Source of the DNA: Halothece sp964463655
Lineage (GTDB): Bacteria > Cyanobacteriota > Cyanobacteriia > Cyanobacteriales > Rubidibacteraceae
Direction: 5' to 3'
Assembly (NCBI GenBank): GCA_964463655.1
Contig: CAYXDG010000005.1
Span: 9,140-73,139, forward strand
Length of the DNA stretch: 64,000 nucleotides
This document shows positions 17,208 through 25,297 of the stretch, piece after piece. The translations under genes and the position numbers were made by a program. Positions within the stretch are counted from its first letter, which is position 1; every line of letters begins with the position of its first letter. The notes under the pieces were generated by a model. That model searched no databases. It was given only the letters and a program-made list of their open reading frames with translations, and was not told the origin of the DNA.

Positions 17208-17488
17208 CTCCACCACGCACGGTTAAGGACATTCCGACAAGTAGAAACATTCCTCAGAGTGGCTATCTTTGCTCTTTAAATCGCTTGGGAAATCGTCAAC
17301 AGGTGTCTTTATCCAAAGCGCCGAATAGTAGTCGAGAAACGCAGCGATCGCCCCTTACCGTCCATGATAACTTAACTGCGCCAACTTATCGCCATTTCTT
17401 TAAGCTAAAGATAGTTCCGAAAGCAGTGCGGTTACAGGTCACTCAACTCAAACGAATTGGAATTTTTGCATCAGGAAGAAAACAATGA
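17204..17488 (+). CDS. unrecognised small basic protein in the gvp cluster (possible GvpX)
   Basis: 94 residues, strongly basic, with few acids, unlike the acidic Gvp proteins around it. Notable segments are SGYLCSLNRLGNRQQVSLS and the C-terminal FKLKIVPKAVRLQVTQLKRI. No membrane helix is present. Its ATG overlaps the gvpJ stop by four bases, and its own TGA overlaps the next ATG in the same way, which supports real translation. By position between gvpJ and gvpK it corresponds to the gene called gvpX in Microcystis. I cannot confirm sequence similarity, and its function is unknown. Confidence 0.65.
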   Translation: MTPPRTVKDIPTSRNIPQSGYLCSLNRLGNRQQVSLSKAPNSSRETQRSPLTVHDNLTAPTYRHFFKLKIVPKAVRLQVTQLKRIGIFASGRKQ

Positions 17489-17628
17489 GTCAAGCAAAAA
17501 CCTATATTTCTTCAGAAAAATATCGCCAAATGTTGGTTCGAGATGGTGATCGTCGCTTTCAAGAATGGCATACTAACTATTTACAATATCAGAAAAAGTA
17601 TCAGAAAGAAATCTCTGGAAAAGATTAA
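17485..17628 (+). CDS. 47-residue charged protein in the gvp cluster
   Basis: A very short gene whose ATG overlaps the stop of the preceding small gene (ATGA). The product is highly charged and aromatic, with YRQMLVRDGDRRFQEWHTNY followed by LQYQKKYQKE, and probably forms one helix. I do not recognise it. The double stop-start overlap and its place inside the gvp gene string argue for a real peptide linked to vesicle assembly. A chance ORF cannot be excluded at this length. Confidence 0.55.
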   Translation: MSQAKTYISSEKYRQMLVRDGDRRFQEWHTNYLQYQKKYQKEISGKD

Positions 17629-17681
17629 GCTCCCCATTCTCAATTCTGTGGGAATAAAATAAAGAGGTGTCAAAAGTTTAA

Positions 17682-18152
17682 ATGTCAGAAGCGGAAAGCA
17701 ATCTAGGTAACATTAGTCTTAATTCTAGTCGTGGTAAGTCAGATGTGGGGTTAGCGCCGTTATTGTTGACAGTAACAGAATTAATTCGTCAGCTAATGGA
17801 AGCACAGGTCATTCGTCGCATGGACGCAGACTTATTAAGCGAAGAACAACTCGATCGTGCTGGGGAAAGTTTACAACGTTTAGAAGCTGAAATCATCCGT
17901 CTCTGTGAAATTTTTGACATTGACCCTGCTGATTTGAATATTGAGTTGGGAGAATTAGGAACACTAATGCCAAGGGAAGGAAGCTATTATCCAGGAGAAA
18001 CCTCTGATGACCCTTCAATTTTAGAACTGCTCGATCGCATTTTACACAAAGGAGTTGTCATTGATGGTAATCTTGACCTTGGGATTGCACAACTCAATCT
18101 CATCCAAGCGAGACTTCATTTAGTATTAACCTCGCAACCCATTGACAATTAA
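17682..18152 (+). CDS. gvpK: gas vesicle protein GvpK
   Basis: 156 residues. The GvpK core (about 20-85: GLAPLLLTVTELIRQLMEAQ, then VIRRMDADLLSEEQLDRAGE) is followed by DIDPADLNIELGELGTLMP. The C-terminal third (about 108-150: SILELLDRILHKGVVIDGNL, then DLGIAQLNLIQARLHLVL) resembles the GvpA/GvpJ core, so the protein looks like GvpK joined to a GvpA-like module. I recall cyanobacterial GvpK proteins sharing this extension. GvpK is essential for vesicle formation in studied species. It starts 53 bases after the 47-residue gene. Confidence 0.93.
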   Translation: MSEAESNLGNISLNSSRGKSDVGLAPLLLTVTELIRQLMEAQVIRRMDADLLSEEQLDRAGESLQRLEAEIIRLCEIFDIDPADLNIELGELGTLMPREGSYYPGETSDDPSILELLDRILHKGVVIDGNLDLGIAQLNLIQARLHLVLTSQPIDN

Positions 18153-18223
18153 CAATTAATAATGTTGCGACTTCATGGCTCTTTGTCCCCCCTGTTTCCC
18201 ATTGGGAGGTATTAAAGAGGGAG

Positions 18224-18257
18224 AACAAATAACAAATAACCAATAACAAATAACAAA
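18224..18257 (+). repeat. AACAAAT heptamer run before gvpF/L
   Basis: Five heptamers in register (AACAAAT, AACAAAT, AACCAAT, AACAAAT, AACAAAa) end exactly at the start codon of gvpF/L. No Shine-Dalgarno sequence lies between the repeat and the ATG; GAGGGAGA just before the run is the nearest purine block. Confidence 0.8.
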
Positions 18258-18995
18258 ATGAGTGAAGGTTTTTATTTATATGGAATTTTTCCTCCGCCAG
18301 GACCGAAACAGATTCAAACTCAAGGCTTAGACAAACAACCAATTTTTTCTCATACCATAGAAGGCTTTACCTTTCTTTATTCGGAAGCGCAACAATCTCG
18401 CTATTTAGCCAGTCGTCGTAACTTAATTACTCATACCAAAATTTTAGAAGAAGCGATGGAAAAAGGCTTTCGGACGTTGCTTCCATTACAATTTGGTTTA
18501 GTGGTTTCCGACTGGGAAAGTGTTGTCCAAGATTTATTACAACATCAAGCAGAAACTCTCCAATTTCTCCTAGAAAGATTACAGGGAAAACGGGAAGTTA
18601 GTCTCAAAATTTATTGGGAAACTGATGTTGAATTAAATACTCTTTTAGCCGAAAACCCTTCCTTAAAATCCCAGCGAGACAGTTTAGAAGGGAAAACATT
18701 AAGCATGGATGAAGTTATCAGAATTGGACAGGCTTTAGAACAAGCAATGGAAGCCAGAAAGCAAGAAATTATTACCAGATTTGAAGAGGTTTTAATGCCG
18801 TTTGCAGAAGCAGTTAAGGAAAATGATGTTTTAACTGAAACCATGATTTATAATACCGCGTTTCTGATTCCTTGGGAGTCAGAAGTAGAATTTGATGAGA
18901 AAGTAGAAAGGATTGATGCTGAATTTGCGCCCCGTCTAAAGATTCGATATAATAATTTTACACCGCCTTACAATTTTGTGGAATTACGAGAATAA
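18258..18995 (+). CDS. gvpF: gas vesicle protein GvpF/GvpL
   Basis: 245 residues of the GvpF/L family, a two-domain chaperone-like protein that binds GvpA during early assembly. The N-terminal ferredoxin-like domain begins FYLYGIFPPPG. The conserved RTLLPLQFGLVV and VSLKIYWETDVEL follow, and the C-terminal LPWESEVEFDEKVERID/RLKIRYNNFTPPYNFVEL is typical. The cluster has only one such gene here, so it probably covers both F and L roles. The start follows a heptamer repeat. Confidence 0.92.
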   Translation: MSEGFYLYGIFPPPGPKQIQTQGLDKQPIFSHTIEGFTFLYSEAQQSRYLASRRNLITHTKILEEAMEKGFRTLLPLQFGLVVSDWESVVQDLLQHQAETLQFLLERLQGKREVSLKIYWETDVELNTLLAENPSLKSQRDSLEGKTLSMDEVIRIGQALEQAMEARKQEIITRFEEVLMPFAEAVKENDVLTETMIYNTAFLIPWESEVEFDEKVERIDAEFAPRLKIRYNNFTPPYNFVELRE

Positions 18996-19006
18996 TTGAT
19001 TCATTG

Positions 19007-19039
19007 AACTAAAGAACAAAGAACAGGGAACAAACAAAA
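19007..19039 (+). repeat. AACAAAT-type heptamer run before gvpG
   Basis: AACAAAG, AACAGGG, AACAAAC and AACAAAA in register end exactly at the gvpG start codon, preceded by a degenerate eight-base unit. Confidence 0.65.
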
Positions 19040-19282
19040 ATGGTTTTCAAGTTATTATTATTTCCCATTACTGGCCCAATTGAGGGTGTTGCTTGGCTCG
19101 GTGAACAAATTTTAGAACGTGCTGAGCAAGAATTAGATGAGAAAGAAAACTTAAGTAAACGGCTTCTTAATCTACAATTAGCCCTCGATTTAGAGCAAAT
19201 TTCTGAGGAAGAATACGAAGAACAAGAAGAGGAAATTTTGTTAGCAATGCAGGAAATGGAGGAGGAGGAAGAGAATCGATAA
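19040..19282 (+). CDS. gvpG: gas vesicle protein GvpG
   Basis: 80 residues. The hydrophobic start MVFKLLLFPITGPIEGVAWL and the following coiled helix LEQISEEEYEEQEEEILLAM match GvpG, a small assembly factor. The last 30 residues are almost all Glu. It is the last gvp gene in the window; gvpV and gvpW, present in some cyanobacterial clusters, are not found after it. Confidence 0.9.
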   Translation: MVFKLLLFPITGPIEGVAWLGEQILERAEQELDEKENLSKRLLNLQLALDLEQISEEEYEEQEEEILLAMQEMEEEEENR

Positions 19283-19680
19283 TGAATCATTTTTTATTGG
19301 TTCATAGTTCATTTATCCCAAGCACAAAGAACAAATAACACTGAAACCAATTGGTTAGAATCCAAATTGTCACATTTCTTAATGTTAAACGAATTTAAGT
19401 CATTTCAGCCGATCGCGCTTGACCAGTAACGTTTAATTTGATAGGCTTTTAAGGTATGGGTGATAGTTGTGTCTAAATTTTCAATCAATCCAGTTGAAAG
19501 CAAAGAAATGCATCAAAAGCTGACTTGATTGTCTCTTCAACTTAGCAAAGCATAGCACTAACTTATTTGTTAGGGATTCTTGACAGATTTGACAAAGATA
19601 AAATTTTGAGGTAATAACTTAGACTCCTCCCCCTGCTTCTCGAATTCCGTTAACGGATGTTCCCAATAAAAATAACAAAT
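19283..19680. other. intergenic stretch after the gas vesicle cluster
   Basis: 398 bases. It begins with another short heptamer run (CACAAAG AACAAAT AACACTG near 19323). A minus-strand frame (about 19405-19510, TTITHTLKAYQIKRYW) looks slightly protein-like but has no start, and I could not assign it. Otherwise AT-rich with nothing recognised. Confidence 0.35.
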
Positions 19681-20229
19681 TTAGAAAAAAGGACGAGCGA
19701 GATAGTAACTCGTAATGGTTTTTGAATCAAGCCTAACATCGCCACTATGAATCATTTTTTCTAACTCTTCTGGGCTGTAAAGTACAACTTCAATGTCTTC
19801 ATCTTCATCTTGTTCTGGTGGGTTTTCTAACTTTTCTAAATCTGTAGCTAAAAACGCATAAATATATTCATCAGAATACCCAGGCGCGAGAGGAAACTTT
19901 CCTAAATCTTGCCATGTATTCCCCCGATATCCCGTCTCTTCTTCTAGTTCTCGCTTGATGGTTTCTGCTGCTGCTTCATCTACTTCTAACGTCCCTGCGG
20001 GAAATTCTAACAATCGTTTTTTGACAGGAATTCGATATTGATCTACTAAAATTAATTTTCCGTCAGAAGTAAGGGGAACTGCTAATGCACCCCCTGGATG
20101 GCGAATACATTCCCATTCTCCTTCTACCCCATTGGGAAGACGTAAGCGACTAACTTCAAAACTAAATTTACGTCCTGTATAATGAAGACGGCTGTTGAGA
20201 AATTGATGAGACAAATCGTTGCTTGACAT
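19681..20229 (-). CDS. Nudix hydrolase (ADP-ribose pyrophosphatase-like)
   Basis: 182 residues. A full Nudix box starts at Gly79 (G-x5-E-x7-RE-L-x-EE-x-G-Y, residues 79-101) and includes RELEEETGY. The preceding LVDQYRIPVKKRLLEFPAG is typical of ADP-ribose or NDP-sugar pyrophosphatases. It is probably a cytoplasmic housecleaning enzyme; the substrate is inferred from family resemblance. It lies 11 bases downstream of folK on the same strand and is probably cotranscribed. Confidence 0.9.
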   Translation of the reverse strand: MSSNDLSHQFLNSRLHYTGRKFSFEVSRLRLPNGVEGEWECIRHPGGALAVPLTSDGKLILVDQYRIPVKKRLLEFPAGTLEVDEAAAETIKRELEEETGYRGNTWQDLGKFPLAPGYSDEYIYAFLATDLEKLENPPEQDEDEDIEVVLYSPEELEKMIHSGDVRLDSKTITSYYLARPFF

Positions 20230-20240
20230 GATAGGAAAAC

Positions 20241-20735
20241 TTATAATTTTTGCAGGATACTAGAACAGTCTATCTTGTTTTTTAATTGCACGATCGCGCT
20301 GTTGGTAATCGGATCAACCCAATGGGGAACAATTTCGGCTAAAGGAACTAACACAAACGCCCGTTCTTTCATGCGAGGATGAGGAATTTGTAAGTTCGGC
20401 GTTTCTAAAATTAGATTGTCATATAAAATTAGATCAAGGTCAAGGGTTCGCGCTCCCCATCTTTCTTCCCGCACTCGCCCAAACTGTGTTTCAATCTTTA
20501 GTAAAATATTTAATAAATCTTCTGGGGTTAAGCTAGTAGTAAGCGCAACACAGCCATTAATATAATTCGGTTGTATCGGACCAATGGGAAGAGTTTCATA
20601 CCAACTGGAAACTGATTCTATAGCGATTTCTGAAACGTTTTCTAACTGATTAATCGCTTGTTCTAAGGTTTGTCGGGAGTCTCCTAAATTACTTCCTAGG
20701 GCGATCGCACAGTTAACTTTTTCTGGCTGATTCAT
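20241..20735 (-). CDS. folK: HPPK, folate pathway pyrophosphokinase
   Basis: 2-amino-4-hydroxy-6-hydroxymethyldihydropteridine diphosphokinase, which transfers pyrophosphate from ATP to the pterin before dihydropteroate synthase acts. The 164 residues match the family. The signatures ALGSNLGDSRQTLEQAI, RWGARTLDLDLILYDN and PHPRMKERAFVLVPLAEI are all present. First gene of a two-gene unit with the Nudix gene. Confidence 0.95.
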   Translation of the reverse strand: MNQPEKVNCAIALGSNLGDSRQTLEQAINQLENVSEIAIESVSSWYETLPIGPIQPNYINGCVALTTSLTPEDLLNILLKIETQFGRVREERWGARTLDLDLILYDNLILETPNLQIPHPRMKERAFVLVPLAEIVPHWVDPITNSAIVQLKNKIDCSSILQKL

Positions 20736-20845
20736 AGCTTATTCTCAGGACATACTCAGAATAAAATGACACAATAGGGAATTAGATTGTCCTATTTAAT
20801 TAAATTAATATAGATTACCTCAAGGGTAGGTATAATCCCCCCTAA

Positions 20846-20866
20846 CCCCCCTTAGAAAGGGGGGGG
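20846..20866. repeat. C/G-tract palindrome
   Basis: CCCCCCTT, a 4-base core and AAGGGGGG form a strong hairpin in the gap before the oxidoreductase gene. It has the same dyad as at 32616 and 50883. Confidence 0.7.
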
Positions 20867-20945
20867 AAAGAAAAGGGTAGCACAAGCGCAAACTTTTTTT
20901 CGATTTCATATAAATTTAGAATTACTAGACTGTTGTACATTATTA

Positions 20946-22070
20946 ATGATTTCTTTTATGTCTAAAAATCTTATTCTCATTGGTGGGGGTCATAGTCATG
21001 CCATTGTACTACAAAAATGGCATAGCCACCCTCTTTCTGATGTCCAATTAACGCTTCTCAGTGACACCGAAAATGCCCCCTATTCTGGAATGTTACCTGC
21101 TCATGTGGCGGGAATCTACACTTATGAAGAAACCCATATTAATTTACCCAATCTCACTCAATTGGCTGAAGCTAAATTAGAGCGAGATCGCGCCATTGGT
21201 CTCGATCTTACCCAAAAACAAATCTTCTGTCGCAATCGTCCTCCCCTAACTTTTGATTATGTTTCCATGGACATTGGTTCCACTCCCGCCATCAGCAAGG
21301 TTCCAGGGGCGAAAGACTACGCCATCCCCGCCAAACCTGTTCCCATTTTCCTTCAAAACTGGTATCAATTTCTCGAACAAGTAGAAGCCAATCCCAATCA
21401 ATCTAGAAATCTCGCGATCGTCGGTGGGGGTGCGGGTGGGGTAGAACTCGCTTTAAATATGCAGCAAAGACTACAAGCAATTAGTGATAATTTTACCATT
21501 CATTTATTCCAACGAGGGAAAGAATTATTACCTGAACAAGGAAAATGGGTACGCCAGCATCTTGCGAATTTACTCACAGAAAGAGGGGTTAAACTACATT
21601 TAGGAGAAACGGTAAGTAAAGTGTTTTCCAATCAGCTAATCTGTGAATCAGGGTTAATCCAAGCAACGGATATTATCTTTTGGGTAACCCAAGCAAGCGC
21701 CCCGCAATGGATAAAAGACAGTGGCTTAAACACCGATAAGAGAGGATTTATTTTAGTGAATGAACGCCTACAATCACTGTCTCATCCCTTTGTTTTTGCT
21801 GCGGGAGACATTGCGACCATTCAAAACCATCCTCGTCCAAAAGCAGGGGTTTTCGCGGTGCGTCAGGGAAAACCTTTATTTCAAAATCTACAGCGCATGA
21901 TTTTAGGCAAACCTTTAAGGTCATATCGTCCCCAAAAATATTATCTCAGTTTAATCGGAACTGGGGACAAAAGCGCGATCGCGGCTTGGGGAAATTTAGG
22001 GTTTCATTCTCCTCTATTATGGCGTTGGAAAGATCGCATCGATCGGCAATTTATGGCACAATTTTCTTGA
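20946..22070 (+). CDS. FAD-dependent NAD(P) oxidoreductase (TIGR03169-like, without SelD)
   Basis: 374 residues. The FAD-binding N-terminus LILIGGGHSHAIVLQKW, the second dinucleotide site VGGGAGGVELALNM and the late FAD motif HPFVFAAGDIA are clear. GGGHSHA is the mark of the oxidoreductase that in many cyanobacteria is fused to selenide-water dikinase (SelD). Here the protein stops after this domain, and no SelD follows. The electron acceptor is unknown. A second in-frame ATG four codons in could be the true start. Confidence 0.82.
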   Translation: MISFMSKNLILIGGGHSHAIVLQKWHSHPLSDVQLTLLSDTENAPYSGMLPAHVAGIYTYEETHINLPNLTQLAEAKLERDRAIGLDLTQKQIFCRNRPPLTFDYVSMDIGSTPAISKVPGAKDYAIPAKPVPIFLQNWYQFLEQVEANPNQSRNLAIVGGGAGGVELALNMQQRLQAISDNFTIHLFQRGKELLPEQGKWVRQHLANLLTERGVKLHLGETVSKVFSNQLICESGLIQATDIIFWVTQASAPQWIKDSGLNTDKRGFILVNERLQSLSHPFVFAAGDIATIQNHPRPKAGVFAVRQGKPLFQNLQRMILGKPLRSYRPQKYYLSLIGTGDKSAIAAWGNLGFHSPLLWRWKDRIDRQFMAQFS

Positions 22071-22098
22071 TTAGTTCTTTGTTAATGATTAATTGCTT

Positions 22099-22423
22099 AT
22101 GGTCACTCAATCAACCCCAAAAGTTTATACGCCAACAGAATATCTAGAGTATGAGGAAAAAGCGGACATCCGCCATGAATATCTTAATGGAAAAATTGTA
22201 TCAATGGCGGGGGAACTACCAACCATAATGAACGGGTAACAACCTTATGTGTATTACTGAAACCGACTCTCAGACAACAGGGGAGACGATTCTAGGGTGA
22301 GAATGTAGAGAATGGCGTTTGAATATTTTGGACAAGCGAAGCGATGTTTTACGGTTGGACGCGATCGCGCTAGAATTTTCTTTAGAAGCCATTTATGAAG
22401 GGATCAACTTCACTGAGGATTAA
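22099..22423 (+). pseudogene. broken Uma2 family (DUF820) gene
   Basis: The N-terminus MVTQSTPKVYTPTEYLEYEE, followed by HEYLNGKIVSMAGE, is typical of Uma2 proteins, a PD-(D/E)XK-fold family often mobile in cyanobacteria. After GELPT the frame hits a stop, while another frame continues NERVTTLCVLLKPTLRQQGR. The end LDAIALEFSLEAIYEGINF is in yet another frame. The full family length is about 190 residues; roughly half remains. It is disrupted by at least one frameshift and internal deletions. Confidence 0.8.
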
Positions 22424-22439
22424 AGCTAAGTCAGGTTGG

Positions 22440-22868
22440 TTAGTCTCGGATGACCAGCACAGGACAAGGTGCTTGACGCACTACTCTTTCCGCAACTGAT
22501 CCGAGTGCAAAGCGGTTGAAACCTTTATGAGCATGAGAGGGAATGATAATCAATTGAATATCATTTTTTTTAGCATAATCAATAATTTTCTTGGCTGGTT
22601 TGCCAATGACCACATTAAAGGGTGCTTTTTTATATTCGGGATCAGCATACCGTTTATAAAAGACTTTTTCCACATGACGACGGCGAGTATCATTATCTAC
22701 AGTATGCCAAATAATTCCAGGATCGCCTGGATTAAGGGGACGTAAAACGTGCAAGATATGAACTTTTCGGGGGTCTTCTACTTCTTTGATTGCTGCTTCA
22801 AGAGCCTGAAAACAGGATTCTGTAAAATCTATTGGCACTAAAACGCGATCGCGCTCAAATAAACTCAT
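22440..22868 (-). CDS. universal stress protein, single domain
   Basis: 142 residues with the Usp fold: VLVPIDFTESCFQALEAA at the start and FALGSVAERVVRQAPCPVLVIRD at the end. The usual ATP-loop G-x2-G-x9-G-S is altered: the first Gly is replaced in IIPSHAHKGFNRFALGSV, so nucleotide binding is uncertain. Cytoplasmic. It stands alone on the minus strand. Confidence 0.9.
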   Translation of the reverse strand: MSLFERDRVLVPIDFTESCFQALEAAIKEVEDPRKVHILHVLRPLNPGDPGIIWHTVDNDTRRRHVEKVFYKRYADPEYKKAPFNVVIGKPAKKIIDYAKKNDIQLIIIPSHAHKGFNRFALGSVAERVVRQAPCPVLVIRD

Positions 22869-22917
22869 AATAATTAATAACTAATATTTAATTTCCTTCT
22901 CTTCTAATTGTACCTTG

Positions 22918-23977
22918 TTAACTATTAATTGTTAGCTCTCCTAAATCAGCATGAGTCAAATCTGCTCCTTCCAAAGCTGTCTGTTTGAGGTTAGCTCCCA
23001 GTAACTTAGCTTTGCGTAAATTTGCCCAAGATAAGTTAGCTGCTTCTAAATCAGCAATGACTAAATTCGCCTCTTGTAAACAGCTATGACTTAGGTTTGC
23101 TCCCATCAAGTTGCATCCCCTGAGATCAAAATCGCTCAATTCCACCCCTGCTAGATCAATGTTCTGAAAGTTTCTTTCTCCCCTATGATACTGCATTAAA
23201 AACTCTCCCACTGGGGCAATAGAAATCTCTCTTAACGGAGGTTGACGATAAGTCAAACAAAAAGTATCGCCACTAGAAATCACGGCTTGTAATTCTTCAT
23301 AAAATGGATATGATCCAACTCCACTTAAACTCACCCAAGCGCGAGTGCGAGTAATGGCTGTAAATAGCTGATTACGCAGATAAAGATCAGCTTCTGCTTT
23401 GGCAATTTGGTCTAAGCCAATAATATAAACCATATCCGCTTCTTGTCCTTTTGCGCGGTGAATCCGAGAAATAGTTACCCCTCCTTCACACCAAAACTGA
23501 TTGGGGTTACGTAGCGCAGAAGGGGTGGAAAATAGATTACAATCGGGGGAGCTAGGAAGATAAATATCGATTCCTTGTTGATAGAGAAACTTGGCGGTTT
23601 GTGTTTCTAAGTGTTTGGCTTCCCTTAGATTCCCTAACACTTTGAAGCTAGGTTCGCGATAACAATGATTTAAGAGAGAAAAGAGTTGATTTTCGGCTTG
23701 TTGGTAAGGGTTACCACTGGTGGTGTAGAAGTTTTGATATTGCCAAAGATGACCCGTGATTTGTTTAATTTGATCAAGGATGAGGGCTTTGACTTCTAAC
23801 GAGCAACAAAATATCAGGTTCTTTGCGAAAATGACCCGTTTCTGAAAAAATCGGATAACGCCAATATCCCAAACAATTCCGTTGAGAAAAAGCGGTTTTG
23901 ATGGCTGTCCACACCTGTTTTTCTGCCCTTGTTCCCCCTTACTTGAAAGGTTCAGTTGCGATAAAGTGAGCCTTCAT
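22918..23977 (-). pseudogene. decayed NERD-helicase gene with pentapeptide-repeat tail
   Basis: Reading leftward, MKAHFIATEPFK is followed by an in-frame TAA (23939-23941). The frame then continues as a NERD nuclease-like domain (VWTAIKTAFSQRN, then SETGHFRKEPDILLL). A frameshift near 23800 leads to EVKALILDQIKQITGHLWQY, and the text jumps straight to a UvrD-type helicase C-terminus (TISRIHRAKGQEADMVYIIG, then RNQLFTAITRTRAWVSLSG). The last 80 residues are pentapeptide repeats (NLMGANLSHS, ANLSWANLRKAKLLGANL). The Walker A and central helicase domains are missing, so it cannot be a working helicase. The last 240 codons are still open. Confidence 0.8.
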
Positions 23978-24046
23978 AATTAGCCATTAATGATTAATCA
24001 TTTGATCAATGATTTAGGATCACTATAGTTAGAGGAAACATTATTT

Positions 24047-24838
24047 TTAGCCCACTTTCGGGACATGATCAATCTGAGCATACCCTGTAAAAATCAGGGT
24101 TTTTCCTTCGGTTTCTAGGCGGTTGATTCGCATTTTTACCCCATCGAGATCAAAGCGATCGAGGTCAATCATATTATTCAGGATTTCCCCGAGTACCCTG
24201 GTCAATTTTTCGCTGGTGGGGCGATGTTCTTGAGGAATATTTTCTACTTGAAACTCGATCGATTTGAATAACAGTTTACGCCGTCTTTCGACTCCAAGAG
24301 TACAAACGAGACTAACGGGGACAATTCCCATTTTTCCTAGGTCAGCGTTAGCATCTAATTGGACTTGATTTTTAGAAAGTAGGGTTAAACCAATATCTGT
24401 AAAAGAGACTGGATCACCCCCTGAAAGTTCGGTTAAGGCGGGGGTTGTTAAATTCTCCAGGCGCTTTCTCACTAATTCCGCTTTGAAAGCGGTGTTGATG
24501 TCTTCTTCAAGGAGTTTGACTTGAGCGATCGCCTGTGTGGGATTTTTCAGCGCGATCGTCCCCTGCAAGGCTGAGCTAAAGTCGATCGCCACCGCATCGG
24601 TTTCAAACCACATTTCTTGAGTCCGAAATGCCTTGCGAATGACTAATCCTTTCCCATACATATTAAAGCTATCAATACTCCCTTGCAATAGCTTACTCGA
24701 AGGATGACACCGTACTTTCACATCTAAATCATCACAGCGCGTAAACAGGTGGCGAAGAGTATTGGTTGCAACACGATTGAGAAGATTTTCTCCCCAATCA
24801 CTCCCCTTATTTTTAGAATCAGCCAAGCCACCAATCAT
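24047..24838 (-). CDS. DUF2993 / LmeA-like lipid-binding protein
   Basis: 263 residues. The pattern of a short N-terminus followed by alternating strands (VATNTLRHLFTRCDDLDVKV, then FNMYGKGLVIRKAFRTQEMW) fits DUF2993, whose members bind lipids. No signal peptide is evident. These proteins are common and multicopy in cyanobacteria; a specific role is unknown. Single gene. Confidence 0.82.
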   Translation of the reverse strand: MIGGLADSKNKGSDWGENLLNRVATNTLRHLFTRCDDLDVKVRCHPSSKLLQGSIDSFNMYGKGLVIRKAFRTQEMWFETDAVAIDFSSALQGTIALKNPTQAIAQVKLLEEDINTAFKAELVRKRLENLTTPALTELSGGDPVSFTDIGLTLLSKNQVQLDANADLGKMGIVPVSLVCTLGVERRRKLLFKSIEFQVENIPQEHRPTSEKLTRVLGEILNNMIDLDRFDLDGVKMRINRLETEGKTLIFTGYAQIDHVPKVG

Positions 24839-25297
24839 GAAAACCTCCGTTGTGAAAACTGAATTGCACAGAAGTCAATAACACCTGTACCTGAGCAAAA
24901 AAAGAAAAGTGTCTCACGAGCCTCCCAAAAACCCTTTCCAGTGACACAAGCCACTGGATATACAGCCGCCTTTTCTGAGCGAAATTTCCAGCGAGTTTAC
25001 GCCACTTTTAAGTTTAATCTTCTTTCCTGTTGTAACAAAATATTAAGCAAATGGCAAGGAATCTTGATCAAAACCCTAAATCAGTCGAATAAGGGATTCC
25101 AATGTCAAGAGTCATTACGGCTTCACAAGCGCAGGTTGCCTAATCATGGTATTGGTTAGGAAAGAAACCTGATCAAGTGATTGGTCATTAGGTTATCCCG
25201 TCGCCTTTTGATTTCAGCCAAGAACAATCGGCGATCGCGCTAGACAATTAATCTAAGACAATCAATTTTGTAATTTATTGGGAGGGGAAATTTTAAG
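24839..25297. other. intergenic stretch between divergent genes
   Basis: 459 bases separating the DUF2993 gene from the tandem Usp gene. A HIP1 site lies near 25231. GGGAGGGG sits 11 bases before the Usp ATG and is its ribosome site. A 72-codon plus-strand frame inside looks random in composition. No promoter is convincing. Confidence 0.4.

Noticed and set aside
18224..18257. CRISPR array
   Set aside because: The heptamer runs have no spacers and no repeats of 25-40 bases. They are simple tandem repeats.
24941..25159. 72-residue ORF in the gap before the tandem Usp gene
   Set aside because: Random-looking composition, no ribosome site, no family. Treated as chance.
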